Assembly (NCBI RefSeq): GCF_013408145.1
Contig: NZ_JACBZI010000001.1
Span: 3,982,001 to 4,046,000, forward strand
Length of the DNA stretch: 64,000 nt
Direction of reading: 5' to 3'
Source of the DNA: Nocardioides marinus
GTDB taxonomy: Bacteria; Actinomycetota; Actinomycetes; Propionibacteriales; Nocardioidaceae
Positions 15,819 to 24,617 of the stretch are shown here, piece by piece. Made by a program: the position numbers and the translations under genes. The notes under the pieces were generated by a model, which was not told the DNA's origin, made no database searches, and worked only from the letters and a program-made list of their open reading frames with translations. Within the stretch, counting starts at the first letter, position 1. Each line of letters starts with the position of its first letter.

Positions 15819-17407
15819 GGTGTCTCCTCGGTCGATCGGCTCGGGGGCAGGGTCGGGGTCGGGGTAGGTGTCGTCGGGGCGGCTGCAGGGCGGCGGTGGC
15901 GCAGGGCGTCGGCGAGCAGGTCGAGACCGAGCCGGTGCCGCCACCGGTGCAGCGCGAGGACGTAGGGCACGCCGGCCAGCACGGTGACCAGCAGCCAGGT
16001 GGTCGGGGAGCGTCCGCCCGACCACGTCCAGGTGGCGACCGGCAGCCCGACCGCCACCACCGGGACCAGGGCGGCACGGGTGAGGGTCGCGAGGGGCAGG
16101 ACGGTGCCCGTGGTCCGGGCGACCTGGATCGTGGCCAGGCCGCTGCGCACCAGCACCGCGCACGCCCACGCCACGGCCGCTCCGACCAGGCCCAGCACGG
16201 GCAGCAGGACCACGCACAGCACCAGGTCGACCGCCATCGCCACCAGGGCGATCGCGAGGCTGGCCCCGGAGCGCCCGGCCATCAGCAGGAGGGTGTCGAG
16301 GGGGCCGGTGGCGACCGCCACCATCATCGCGAGCGCCATCAGCACGACGACCGAGGTGCCGGCGGCGTACGACGAGGTCGCACCACCGAAGAGGCCGAGG
16401 TAGGTGGGGGCCGCGGCGCCGACGGCCAGGTAGAAGGGCCACACCAGCAGCAGGCCCCAGGTCGTGGCGGTCGTGAACACCTGGTCGAGCGCGCGGCGGT
16501 CCCCGGCCACCAGGAGGGCGGTCAGCCGGGGTTGCAGCACCTGGTGCACCGCCTGGTTGGCCAGCTGGCCGATGGCCACGAACCGGGTGGCGACGACGTA
16601 GACGGCTGCGGGGGCGGGTCCCAGGAGGAGCGCGACGAGGAGGATGTCGGCCTTCTGGACGCTGACCTGGGCCAGCCCCGCGACGCCGCGCGGCGCGGTG
16701 AAGGACCAGAAGGACCGGGCCAGCCCCCGAGTCGGGGCCGGGTCTGGGGAGCCGCCCCCGGTGTCCGGACGCGGCCGGGACGCCAGGGCCCGGCGCAGTG
16801 CGAGCACCGCGAGGGCGGTGCTCACCAGGTAGACCGAGGCCCAGCCCACCAGCGCTGCCCCCACCCCGCCGGTCGCGAGCACCACCAGCACGACCACCGG
16901 CTGCGTGCCGGCGCGCAGCAGGCGGTCGACCGCGACCGTGGGGCGCACCTGGCCGAAGGAGCGGGTGGCGGCCAGGTGCAGCTCGGCGGCGACGGCGCAG
17001 GGCAGGGCCAGGGCCAGCAGCCGCAGCACGGTCGGCGACAGGCCGTCGGGGGCGAGGTGCGCGGCCGCGAGGGCCGCCACGACCCCGATCACCGTCGCCG
17101 TCGCCAGGGCCGGCGCCATCGCCACGCGCATCAGCCGCCCCAGCTCGCGGGAGCGGCCCTCCGCCTCGAGGCGGAGGGCGAACCTGGCCAGCCCGCTGTC
17201 CACACCGAGCAGGCACCCGACCGCCAGCAACGAGAACGCCGCGGTGGTGGTGAAGAACAGGCCCGCGGCGTCGGCCGGGAGCCCGTGGCTCACCGCCAGC
17301 GCCAGCGCGAGACCGGCGCCGGCAGCGACCGCGGAGCCGGCCAGGGCGAGCAGCCCGCCGCGGGCGAGGTGTCCCAGGTGCTCCGTCGCGAGGTCACGCT
17401 GGCTCAT
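15800..17407 (-). CDS. Wzx-like polysaccharide flippase (MOP superfamily)
   Basis: A 535-residue integral membrane protein with about 12-14 hydrophobic segments spread over the whole length and short Arg-rich cytosolic loops, the usual layout of MOP/MATE-type lipid-linked oligosaccharide flippases (GLFFTTTAAFSLLAVGCLLG, TYLGLFGGATSSYAAG). It should move undecaprenyl-diphosphate-linked repeat units to the outer face for the polymerase encoded at 8183. ATGA overlap with the Wzz-like gene and 19-bp overlap with the sulfotransferase place it as second gene of the operon. The C-terminal tail is Pro/Thr-rich and probably disordered. Confidence 0.88.
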   Translation of the reverse strand: MSQRDLATEHLGHLARGGLLALAGSAVAAGAGLALALAVSHGLPADAAGLFFTTTAAFSLLAVGCLLGVDSGLARFALRLEAEGRSRELGRLMRVAMAPALATATVIGVVAALAAAHLAPDGLSPTVLRLLALALPCAVAAELHLAATRSFGQVRPTVAVDRLLRAGTQPVVVLVVLATGGVGAALVGWASVYLVSTALAVLALRRALASRPRPDTGGGSPDPAPTRGLARSFWSFTAPRGVAGLAQVSVQKADILLVALLLGPAPAAVYVVATRFVAIGQLANQAVHQVLQPRLTALLVAGDRRALDQVFTTATTWGLLLVWPFYLAVGAAAPTYLGLFGGATSSYAAGTSVVVLMALAMMVAVATGPLDTLLLMAGRSGASLAIALVAMAVDLVLCVVLLPVLGLVGAAVAWACAVLVRSGLATIQVARTTGTVLPLATLTRAALVPVVAVGLPVATWTWSGGRSPTTWLLVTVLAGVPYVLALHRWRHRLGLDLLADALRHRRPAAAPTTPTPTPTLPPSRSTEETPCPSAP

Positions 17408-18933
17408 GCGACGTCCTGGCGCGGTGGCCGCTCAGGGACCAGGACCGGCCCCGGACGCGTCCAACGCTGGCCCCCGGACCCCGGGCCGGTCACCAGCACG
17501 GTGGAGACCTGCACCGCTCCCCAGGTCCGGGCGTCCTGTACCGCGGACCACAGCGACCGCCGCGACGTGCGACCACCGTGGACCTGGAGGAGCACCAGGT
17601 CGGTGTGTGCTGCCGCGGCCTGGGCCAGGGGTGAGGCCAGGGTGCGGCCGCGGAGCACCACGACGTCCATGCGCAGCCGCAGCTCCTGGAGCACCGCGCC
17701 CGTCCGAGCGGCCACCGCGACCTCGTCGAGGTGTTCGGCCGCGGTGGCGCCGCCCACCCGCAGGACGCCGTCGGGGTCCGCGTCGAGAGCGGTGGAGCGG
17801 GACGGGTCGAGGAGGAGGTCCAGGAGGCTCGCCGCGGTGCCCACGGGTTCGACCGCGCCGTCAAGCTCCAGCTCGGCCACCCTCAGTCCTCCGGCGGCCA
17901 GCGACCTCACCAGGGCGTCCACAACCTCGCGGTCGGGGAGGTCGTCGCGCGGCGAGCACCCGGCCGTCAGCAGCACGGAGGGGTGTCGCGGCAGTGCGGC
18001 CAGCAGGGCGGCGCGCAGACCGCTCACCCCGGCCGGGTCCTGCCCCGCATCGGCGGAGACGCACCCCAGGAGGGGCACCTCGTCGCCCCGGAGCTCGGTG
18101 GCCGCGCGGACCCGCGGGTCGAGGCGGGCCACGGCCAGCACCAGCAGCAGGCCCAGCGCGGCACCCACCAGACCGCCGGCCACGGCGGCACCCACGGTCC
18201 CCCCGGGCAGCCCCACCGGTGCGGCGGACGCCGGGGTGATCACCTGCCCCGAGTCCAGCGAGCCGGCCTCCAGCTCGCTCGCCCTGGCCCGCAGCAGGCC
18301 GATCTGGGTGGAGAGGTCGACGATCTGCTGGCCGATGAGGGTCGCGGCCGCCGAGTCGGGGGCGGCCGCTTGGAGCTTGTCGACCAGGTCGACCCGTTCG
18401 CGCACCCGCTCCTTGACCTGCTGACGGGCCAGCTCCAGCTGGTCGAACATGCTGGACTGGGTCCGCGCCGATCGATAGGCCAAGAAGGTGTCGGCGAAGC
18501 CCTGGGCGAGTCGGCGCGCATCGGTGTCGCTCCCGGCCTCGGCGGTGATGCGCAGCAGCTGGGTGTTGGCGGGGACGTCGACCGAGACGACCTCCAGCAG
18601 CTCCGAGGGCTCCGCGCTCAGCCCCAGGTCGCGGGCGACCAGCTCGGCCACGGCGTCGGAGCGCACCAGCTGAGCCTCCGTCTCCAGGTTGACCAGCTCG
18701 TCCCCGCGACCCCCGGGGGAGAACGGGTTGCCCGGGAGCGGGGTGACCAGCAGCACCGAGGTCGCCCGGTGCCGGTCCGCCGCCTGCTGCGCCACCCACC
18801 ACCCGCCGACCGAGCCGGCCGCGGTGAGGGTCAGGACGGCGGTGGTCGCGGCGAGGAAGCGCAGGTGGGTCCGCAGTGAGCGGCTCCGGTGGCGTGCGGG
18901 CGAGGACGCGCCGGCCGGTGCTTGGTCCGACAT
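17404..18933 (-). CDS. Wzz-like chain-length regulator with an inactive BY-kinase-like domain
   Basis: A 509-residue protein: Arg-rich N-tail, membrane helix (about residues 26-48), extracytoplasmic Wzz domain with coiled coil (about 55-235), second membrane helix (about 243-266) and a cytosolic domain (about 290-509) laid out like the BY-kinase domain of one-chain Wzz-Wzc proteins. The place of the Walker A loop reads LLTAGCSPRDDLPDREVVDAL, lacking GK[ST], and A' is VAELELDG; the tail has no tyrosine cluster. It is thus probably a pseudo-kinase that still docks with the polymerase. GGGAG precedes the ATG. It heads the five-gene modification/export operon, with a candidate operator 84 bp upstream. 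Confidence 0.82.
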   Translation of the reverse strand: MSDQAPAGASSPARHRSRSLRTHLRFLAATTAVLTLTAAGSVGGWWVAQQAADRHRATSVLLVTPLPGNPFSPGGRGDELVNLETEAQLVRSDAVAELVARDLGLSAEPSELLEVVSVDVPANTQLLRITAEAGSDTDARRLAQGFADTFLAYRSARTQSSMFDQLELARQQVKERVRERVDLVDKLQAAAPDSAAATLIGQQIVDLSTQIGLLRARASELEAGSLDSGQVITPASAAPVGLPGGTVGAAVAGGLVGAALGLLLVLAVARLDPRVRAATELRGDEVPLLGCVSADAGQDPAGVSGLRAALLAALPRHPSVLLTAGCSPRDDLPDREVVDALVRSLAAGGLRVAELELDGAVEPVGTAASLLDLLLDPSRSTALDADPDGVLRVGGATAAEHLDEVAVAARTGAVLQELRLRMDVVVLRGRTLASPLAQAAAAHTDLVLLQVHGGRTSRRSLWSAVQDARTWGAVQVSTVLVTGPGSGGQRWTRPGPVLVPERPPRQDVA

Positions 18934-19016
18934 GGTGGGAGGCTCCCGGGGCTGGTGAGGAGGACGCCCTCACCCTGCGCCCCGGCCGGGCGGTGCCGGC
19001 GCGCCGGCACCGGATC

Positions 19017-19032
19017 TACCCAAGGTTGGGGA
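19017..19032. promoter_or_regulatory. Candidate operator TACCCA-N4-TGGGGA between Wzz operon and BTAD regulator
   Basis: TACCCAAGGTTGGGGA lies 84 bp before the Wzz-like ATG at 18933 and about 197 bp before the BTAD gene start. It keeps the half-sites of the 516 and 11242 sites while the N4 core differs, as expected for a real dyad operator. A weaker relative with a 5-base core (CCAGGGGATGGGTA) lies at 19132-19145. The 295-bp gap 18934-19228 holds nothing else that I recognise. Confidence 0.5.
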
Positions 19033-19228
19033 TGAGGACTGCAGGCGCCGCGCGTGAAGGTGGGGACGACCGCACCGGGGCCGTCGGGGTCCGGCGGCGC
19101 CGGGGCGGTCACCACGCACGTTTTCACCCCGCCAGGGGATGGGTACGCTGCAAGCACGCCCATGCGGTCGTACCAGTGCCCATGACGGGGTCCGCCACGC
19201 GACGGACCGGATGTCAGGAGAGCACTCA

Positions 19229-19999
19229 GTGCAGCACGGCCACCACCGCGGTCCCAGGGTCCGACTGCTCGGCGACCTGGAGGTGCGGCGCCACGACGGC
19301 ACCCTCGTCCAGGCCCACGAGTGGCGGACGGGCAAGACCATGGACCTCCTGCGTCTCCTCGCCCTCGAGGACGGCAGGCCGGTCCAGGTGGACGGCCTGC
19401 TGGAGAAGCTGTGGCCCGACGCCCCGCGCATGCGGGGCCTGGGAAGCCTGCGGACGGCGGCCAGCGAGATCCGCCGGGTGCTGGGCGACCCGTTGTCGGT
19501 ACGCCGCCACCTCGACGGCCTGGCGCTGCCGGACGCCTGGGTCGACGTCGTCGAGCTCCGGGCCCTGCACTCTGACATCCGGCAGGCCCGCGACTCGCTG
19601 GAGCACGAGGTCGTGCTCGCGCTGGCGCGCCGGGCCTGCTCGCTCTACCGCGGCCCCTTCCAGGCCCACGACGCCGCCAGCCTGTGGTCGGTCGAGGTCA
19701 GGGACGAGCTGACGGTCCTGCACCTCGACGTCCTGACCTGGGGAGCGGAGTCGGCCAACGCCGCGGCCCACTACCGCGAGGCCGTGGAGATGGCATCGAC
19801 GGCCGTCCGGACCGACCCGGGCTCCGAGAGCGCCCACCGCACCCTCATGCGGGCCTACGCCGCCCTCGGGGAGATCGGCCACGCGCTGCGTGCCTACGAG
19901 AGCTACCGCCGCTTCCTCGCCACAGAGCTGGGGGCCGACCCCTCCGTCCAGACCCAGGACCTGCACCTGAGGCTGCTCAGGAGCAGCGGCAGCAGCTGA
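19229..19999 (+). CDS. BTAD-domain transcriptional activator (SARP-like)
   Basis: A 256-residue protein from the GTG at 19229, chosen because AGGAG at 19216-19220 lies eight bases upstream; ATG at 19211 is an alternative. Residues about 12-100 form an OmpR-type winged helix (VRLLGDLEVRRHDGTLVQ, TAASEIRRVLGDPLSVRR) and about 100-250 the helical bacterial transcriptional activation domain with TPR-like repeats (RTLMRAYAALGEIGHALRAYE). This is the short SARP architecture, without ATPase domain. It is divergent from the Wzz operon, so regulation of the exopolysaccharide genes is likely but unproven. Its last bases run toward the paa repressor gene, separated by 28 bp. Confidence 0.82.
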   Translation: MQHGHHRGPRVRLLGDLEVRRHDGTLVQAHEWRTGKTMDLLRLLALEDGRPVQVDGLLEKLWPDAPRMRGLGSLRTAASEIRRVLGDPLSVRRHLDGLALPDAWVDVVELRALHSDIRQARDSLEHEVVLALARRACSLYRGPFQAHDAASLWSVEVRDELTVLHLDVLTWGAESANAAAHYREAVEMASTAVRTDPGSESAHRTLMRAYAALGEIGHALRAYESYRRFLATELGADPSVQTQDLHLRLLRSSGSS

Positions 20000-20027
20000 T
20001 CCTCGTCCTGGCCTGCGGCCCGCGGGC

Positions 20028-20678
20028 TCAGGCGAGCAGACCCTCGAAGAGCAGGCGGCAGACCGCGTCACCGAGCGCGTCGGGGGCGATCGGGCCGTCG
20101 GGGGAGTACCAGTCCACGAGGGAGTTGACGGTGCCGAAGACCAGCCGGCTCACGACCTCGGGCGGCAGGTCCGAGCGCAGACTGCCCTCGGCGACGGCCT
20201 CGGCCACCAGGTCGGCCAGCTCGACGTCGATACGGCGCCGGCGCTCGAGCGCCGCGATCTCCAGTGCGCTGTTGCCGCGGACCCGCAGCAGCAGGGTCAC
20301 GGCCGGACGGTGCTCGGCCAGCAGTCGTACGGCGGCGAGGACCGTCGCCCGCAGCCGGTCGTGCGCGCTGCGACCGTCGGTGGCGCGCGCGGCCTCGGCG
20401 ACCGCGGCGTCCAGGCCCTCCAGCGCCTCGTCGAGGGCCGCGGCCAGCAGCGCCTCCTTGCTGGGGAAGTGGTGGTAGACCGCCGACTTGGTGACGCCGA
20501 GGGAGGAGGCCAGGTCGCTGAGCGAGGTGGCGTCGTAGCCCTGGGCGATGAACAGGTCGATCGCGGCGCGCAGCACCGCCGCCCGGTCGTGCCCCGGGCG
20601 GCCGCGGCGTCGTGCGGCCGGGGCGGGGGCAGGCGCCGGGGCAGGGACCGGGGCAGGCTCCGGTGAGGAGGGGGCCAT
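20028..20678 (-). CDS. paaR: TetR-family repressor, probable PaaR of the phenylacetate genes
   Basis: A 216-residue TetR protein. The ATG at 20678 is preferred; an ATG-like extension to 20744 would run into the operator region. After a Pro/Ala-rich tail, residues about 28-75 are the HTH ([33 protein letters not shown]), followed by a helical ligand domain. It is divergent from paaABCDE with a perfect inverted repeat in the 102-bp gap. PaaR-type TetR repressors release DNA on binding phenylacetyl-CoA; that function here is inferred from position and family. Confidence 0.8.
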   Translation of the reverse strand: MAPSSPEPAPVPAPAPAPAPAARRRGRPGHDRAAVLRAAIDLFIAQGYDATSLSDLASSLGVTKSAVYHHFPSKEALLAAALDEALEGLDAAVAEAARATDGRSAHDRLRATVLAAVRLLAEHRPAVTLLLRVRGNSALEIAALERRRRIDVELADLVAEAVAEGSLRSDLPPEVVSRLVFGTVNSLVDWYSPDGPIAPDALGDAVCRLLFEGLLA

Positions 20679-20745
20679 GCGCCGATCCTGGCAGAGGCCC
20701 GTCCGTCGACGGGAGGGCTTGTCCAGAGGCGTGGGCCGTGCCACT

Positions 20746-20771
20746 CTTTCCTGAACGAACGGTCAGGAAAG
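20746..20771. promoter_or_regulatory. Inverted-repeat operator for the TetR/PaaR-type repressor
   Basis: CTTTCCTGA (20746-20754) and TCAGGAAAG (20763-20771) form a perfect 9-bp inverted repeat around an 8-bp core. The right arm ends nine bases before the paaA ATG and supplies the AGGA of its ribosome site, so bound repressor would sit over the transcription start. It is the only clear dyad between the repressor and paaA. Confidence 0.75.
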
Positions 20772-20780
20772 GGGTGGGGC

Positions 20781-21728
20781 ATGGTCGACACGCTGGCCCA
20801 CGAGGACGAGCTGCAGGAGTTGTTCGAGGCCACGATCGCCCGGCACGACCGGCTCGAGCCGCGCGACTGGATGCCGGAGGGCTACCGCCGGACCCTGGTG
20901 CGCCAGATCGCCCAGCACGCGCACTCGGAGATCATCGGCATGCAGCCCGAGGGCAACTGGATCGGCCGGGCGCCGTCCCTGCGCCGCAAGGCCGTGCTGC
21001 TGGCGAAGGTGCAGGACGAGGCCGGCCACGGGCTCTACCTCTACTCCGCGACCGAGACCCTCGGCGTGAGCCGGGACGAGCTCACCGAGATGCTCATCGA
21101 CGGTCGGCAGAAGTACTCCTCGATCTTCAACTACCCCACGCTCTCCTACGCCGACGTCGGCACCATCGGCTGGCTGGTCGACGGCGCGGCGATCTGCAAC
21201 CAGGTGCCGCTGTGCCGGACCTCCTTCGGTCCCTACGGCCGGGCGATGATCCGGGTCTGCAAGGAGGAGTCCTTCCACCAGCGGCAGGGCTTCGAGCTGC
21301 TGATGACGATGATGCGTGGCACCGAGGAGCAGCAGGCGATGGTGCAGGAGTCGGTCGACCGGTTCTGGTGGCCGGCGCTGATGATGTTCGGCCCGCCCGA
21401 CGCCGACTCCCCGAACACCGCGCAGTCCATGGCGTGGGGCATCAAGACCCACACCAACGACGAGCTGCGGCAGAAGTTCGTGGACATGACCGTGCCGCAG
21501 GCCGCCCGGCTGGGCGTGACCCTGCCCGACCCCGACCTGCGGTGGAACCCCGAGCGTGGGCACCACGACTTCGGCCAGCCGGACTGGCAGGAGTTCGCCC
21601 GGGTGGTGAAGGGCCACGGCCCGTGCAACGCCCAGCGGGTCGCCCACCGTCGGCAGGCCTGGGAGGACGGTGCGTGGGTGCGCGAGGCTGCGACGGCGTA
21701 CGCCGCGAAGCAGGAGGAGTCCGCATGA
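20781..21728 (+). CDS. paaA: 1,2-phenylacetyl-CoA epoxidase, catalytic subunit PaaA
   Basis: A 315-residue ferritin-like diiron protein. The iron ligands are visible in [15 protein letters not shown] and [20 protein letters not shown] motifs (E-x2-H in [10 protein letters not shown]), the signature of PaaA. With PaaC it forms the structural core that epoxidises the ring of phenylacetyl-CoA, the first committed step of aerobic phenylacetate breakdown. First gene of paaABCDE, directly behind the repressor operator; AGGAAAGGGG precedes the ATG. ATGA overlap with paaB. Full length for the family. Confidence 0.96.
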   Translation: MVDTLAHEDELQELFEATIARHDRLEPRDWMPEGYRRTLVRQIAQHAHSEIIGMQPEGNWIGRAPSLRRKAVLLAKVQDEAGHGLYLYSATETLGVSRDELTEMLIDGRQKYSSIFNYPTLSYADVGTIGWLVDGAAICNQVPLCRTSFGPYGRAMIRVCKEESFHQRQGFELLMTMMRGTEEQQAMVQESVDRFWWPALMMFGPPDADSPNTAQSMAWGIKTHTNDELRQKFVDMTVPQAARLGVTLPDPDLRWNPERGHHDFGQPDWQEFARVVKGHGPCNAQRVAHRRQAWEDGAWVREAATAYAAKQEESA

Positions 21729-22030
21729 CCGAGCCGAGCACCGGCCCCCGCGCCGAGTGGCCGCTATACGAGGTGTTCGTCCGCGGCAACCGCGGGCTCA
21801 ACCACGTCCACGTCGGCTCCCTGCACGCGGCCGACGACCGGATGGCGCTGCTGCACGCCCGCGACGTCTACACCCGTCGCAACGAGGGCGTGAGCATCTG
21901 GGTGGTCCGGTCCTCGGCCATCACCGCCTCGAGCCCCGACGAGAAGAGCCCGCTCTTCGACCCGAGCGCCGACAAGGTCTACCGCCACCCGACCTTCTAC
22001 GACATCCCCGACGACGTCCCGCACATCTGA
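21725..22030 (+). CDS. paaB: Phenylacetyl-CoA epoxidase subunit PaaB
   Basis: A 101-residue protein with the PaaB core [20 protein letters not shown] and the conserved [21 protein letters not shown]. PaaB is a small structural subunit that bridges PaaAC heterodimers in the epoxidase complex and has no catalytic site. It overlaps the paaA stop by ATGA and is followed 14 bases later by paaC. Length is standard for the family (about 95-100 residues). Confidence 0.95.
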   Translation: MTEPSTGPRAEWPLYEVFVRGNRGLNHVHVGSLHAADDRMALLHARDVYTRRNEGVSIWVVRSSAITASSPDEKSPLFDPSADKVYRHPTFYDIPDDVPHI

Positions 22031-22044
22031 GGGAGGACGAGCAG

Positions 22045-22956
22045 ATGAGCCACGAGGACAGCGTGTACGACGGGTTGCTGGTCGACGACGCCCACTGGGC
22101 CTTCGGCGGCAGCTTCGAGGACCCCCTGGCCGGTGTCGACACGACGGTGCCGGAGGGTGCCGACCCGGTCGTGCTCGGCAGCTACGCGCTCATGCTCGGC
22201 GACGACGCCCTGGTGATGGCCCAGCGTCTGGCCGAGTGGTGCAGCCGCGCGCCCGACCTGGAGGAGGACATCGCGCTGGCCAACGTCGCCCTCGACCTCC
22301 TCGGCCAGGCGCGGCTGCTGCTGGCCCGCGCCGCCGCGGCCGACCCGGGCCTCGTGCCGGCACTGCCCGAGGGCTCGCCGGTGCCGCCGGAGGACCGACT
22401 GGCGTTCTTCCGCGACGACCACGCCTTCCGCAACGTGCGCCTGGTCGAGCTGCCGCGCGGTGACTTCGCCGAGACGATGGCCCGGCTGCTGCTGTTCTCC
22501 ACCTGGCGGCTGGCGCTGCTGGGCCGGCTGCGCGGCAGCCGGGACGCCGTGCTGGCCGCGGTCGCGGCCAAGGGGTGCGCCGAGGTCACCTACCACCGCG
22601 ACCTCGCGGCCCGGTGGTGCGTGACGCTGGCCGGCGGGACCGAGGAGTCCCGGCGCCGGCTGGTCGCCGGGCTCGACGGGCTCTGGCCGTGGTGGGGCGA
22701 GCTGGTCGAGGCCCACCCGGTCGAGGTGACGGCCGCCGCCGACGGCGTCGGGGTCGACCCGACCACGCTGCGCGAGGAGTGCGAGGGCGTGCTCGACCAG
22801 GTCCTGGCCGCCTGTGACCTCACCCGCCCCGACGTCCCCCCACGCGAGGGGATCCGTGGCGGCAAGGGCCGCGACGGGCGGCACACCGAGGAGCTCTCGC
22901 GGCTGCTGACGGAGATGCAGGTCGTGGCCCGCGCGCACCCGGAGGGCACGTGGTGA
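22045..22956 (+). CDS. paaC: Phenylacetyl-CoA epoxidase subunit PaaC
   Basis: A 303-residue ferritin-like subunit (LGSYALMLGDDALVMAQRL, ANVALDLLGQARLLLARAA, AEVTYHRDLAARWCVTLAGG). PaaC partners PaaA structurally; its iron-binding positions are usually degenerate. GGAGG lies eight bases before the ATG. A moderately longer Pro/Gly stretch precedes the C-terminal helix (RHTEELSRLLTEMQVVARAHP), which is the conserved end of the family. Overlaps paaD by 4 bp. Confidence 0.94.
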   Translation: MSHEDSVYDGLLVDDAHWAFGGSFEDPLAGVDTTVPEGADPVVLGSYALMLGDDALVMAQRLAEWCSRAPDLEEDIALANVALDLLGQARLLLARAAAADPGLVPALPEGSPVPPEDRLAFFRDDHAFRNVRLVELPRGDFAETMARLLLFSTWRLALLGRLRGSRDAVLAAVAAKGCAEVTYHRDLAARWCVTLAGGTEESRRRLVAGLDGLWPWWGELVEAHPVEVTAAADGVGVDPTTLREECEGVLDQVLAACDLTRPDVPPREGIRGGKGRDGRHTEELSRLLTEMQVVARAHPEGTW

Positions 22957-23495
22957 CCGGGACGACGCGGACAGCGGGGACGACGGGGACGGTGGCGACC
23001 GGCACGCTCGAGCACGCCCGGGCCCTGGCGGCCACCGTGACCGACCCCGAGCTGCCGATGCTGACCCTGGCCGACCTGGGGGTGCTGGGCGAGGTCGCCG
23101 TGGACGAGACCGGCACCGTGGTCGTCGCCCTGACCCCGACGTACTCCGGGTGCCCGGCGATGGCCACCATGCGTGACGACCTGGTCCGCACCCTCGGCGA
23201 GGCGGGCCTGAGGGCCCGCGTGCGCGTGGTGCTGGACCCGCCCTGGAGCTCGGACCGGATCACCCCCGCGGGCCGGGCGGCGCTGGCCGCGGCCGGCATC
23301 TCCCCGCCGGGCCCCGCCCCGCGCCACGACGGTCCCGTGCCCCTCACGCTGGCCCCCGTACGCCGCCGCGTGACCTGCCCGCGGTGCGGCTCGGCCGACG
23401 CGGGGCTGACCTCGGAGTTCGGCTCCACCGCGTGCAAGGCGCTCTACCGCTGCAACGCGTGCCTGGAGCCCTTCGACCACGTGAAGGAGATCTGA
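22953..23495 (+). CDS. paaD: Phenylacetate pathway Fe-S assembly protein PaaD
   Basis: About 180 residues from the GTG at 22953 (GTGA overlap with paaC; GTG at 22950 is also possible). It is a MIP18/DUF59-family protein: ATVTDPELPMLTLADLGVL and LTPTYSGCPAM carry the conserved Cys, and the C-terminus is a zinc-ribbon-like pair CPRCGSAD ... CNACLEPF typical of PaaD. The protein is thought to help mature the iron-sulfur centre of PaaE or the diiron epoxidase. The N-terminal Thr/Gly-rich 15 residues are not conserved in style. Confidence 0.93.
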   Translation: MTGTTRTAGTTGTVATGTLEHARALAATVTDPELPMLTLADLGVLGEVAVDETGTVVVALTPTYSGCPAMATMRDDLVRTLGEAGLRARVRVVLDPPWSSDRITPAGRAALAAAGISPPGPAPRHDGPVPLTLAPVRRRVTCPRCGSADAGLTSEFGSTACKALYRCNACLEPFDHVKEI

Positions 23496-23496
23496 G

Positions 23497-24597
23497 GTGG
23501 GCGTCCCGACCCAGGAGCTGGCTCAGGAGCCGGTCCAGCCGCGCTCGCGCAGCGGGTTCCACGCCCTCACCGTCGCGCGCGTGGACGCGCAGACCGAGGA
23601 CTCCGTGGCGATCACCTTCGAGGTGCCGGGGGACCTCGCCGAGGTCTTCGCCTTCGAGGCCGGCCAGTCGCTGACGGTGCGGCGCAGTGTCGACGGGGTG
23701 GAGCACCGGCGCAGCTACTCGATCTGCGCGCCCGCCGGCGCCGCTCCCCGCATCGGGGTGCGCGAGGTGCCCGGGGGCGTGGTGTCGTCGTGGCTGGTCC
23801 ACGGCGTGCGGCCGGGGGACGTCGTCGAGGTCGGTCCGCCGACCGGCAGCTTCCGCGCGACACCCGGCCCCGGCCGGCACCTGTGCATCGCGGCGGGGTC
23901 GGGCATCACGCCGATGCTCTCGATCGCCTCGACGGTGCTGCGCGACCCCCGGGCGTCGGTCGCGCTGCTCTACGGCAACCGCACGACCGGGTCGGTGATG
24001 TTCGCCGAGGACCTGGCCGACCTCAAGGACCAGCACGCCGACCGCCTCGACCTGGTGCACGTGCTCTCGCGCGAGCCGCGCGAGGTCGACCTGTTCTCCG
24101 GCCGCCTCGACGCCGACCGGCTGCGTCGCCTGCTGACCACGCTGGTGCCCACCGACGGCCTCGACCACGTGTGGCTGTGCGGGCCGTTCGGGCTGATCGA
24201 GGACGCGCGCGCGGTGCTCGGGGAGCTGGGTGTCCCGGCCGAGCGCGTGCACGTGGAGCACTTCTACGTCGACCAGCCGCCCCCGGTGCTGCGTCACCCC
24301 GACCGGGTCGTGGAGGGCGACACCTCCGAGGTGACGGTCGTGCTGGACGGCCGGCGTACGACCTCGGCGATGCCGCGTGACGAGACGGTCCTCGACGCGG
24401 CGCAGCGGGTGCGCAGCGACCTGCCGTTCGCCTGCAAGGGCGGGGTCTGCGGCACCTGTCGCGCCCGGGTCTGCGACGGCGAGGTCGACATGGTCCGCAA
24501 CTTCGCCCTGGAGCCGCACGAGGTGCAGCGCGGCTTCGTGCTGACCTGTCAGTCGTTCCCGGTGAGCGACGAGGTCACGGTCGACTTCGACGCCTGA
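23497..24597 (+). CDS. paaE: Phenylacetyl-CoA epoxidase reductase PaaE
   Basis: A 366-residue reductase starting at GTG two bases after paaD. Order: FAD-binding ferredoxin-reductase domain (RRSYSICAP, about residues 65-75), NAD(P)H-binding domain (AAGSGITPMLSIAS, LLYGNRTTGSVMF) and a C-terminal plant-type 2Fe-2S ferredoxin with Cys ligands in CKGGVCGTCRARV and the distal LTCQSFP. It passes electrons from NADPH to the PaaAC diiron centre. It ends the operon; no paaK, paaG, paaZ or paaJ follows, so downstream pathway genes must lie elsewhere. Confidence 0.95.
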   Translation: MGVPTQELAQEPVQPRSRSGFHALTVARVDAQTEDSVAITFEVPGDLAEVFAFEAGQSLTVRRSVDGVEHRRSYSICAPAGAAPRIGVREVPGGVVSSWLVHGVRPGDVVEVGPPTGSFRATPGPGRHLCIAAGSGITPMLSIASTVLRDPRASVALLYGNRTTGSVMFAEDLADLKDQHADRLDLVHVLSREPREVDLFSGRLDADRLRRLLTTLVPTDGLDHVWLCGPFGLIEDARAVLGELGVPAERVHVEHFYVDQPPPVLRHPDRVVEGDTSEVTVVLDGRRTTSAMPRDETVLDAAQRVRSDLPFACKGGVCGTCRARVCDGEVDMVRNFALEPHEVQRGFVLTCQSFPVSDEVTVDFDA

Positions 24598-24617
24598 CGC
24601 TGACCGAGTGGGCGGTG

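Noticed and set aside
19132..19145. Fourth copy of the TACCCA-N4-TGG operator
   Set aside because: The core is five bases instead of four and the right half-site is short, so I mention it only as a weak relative.
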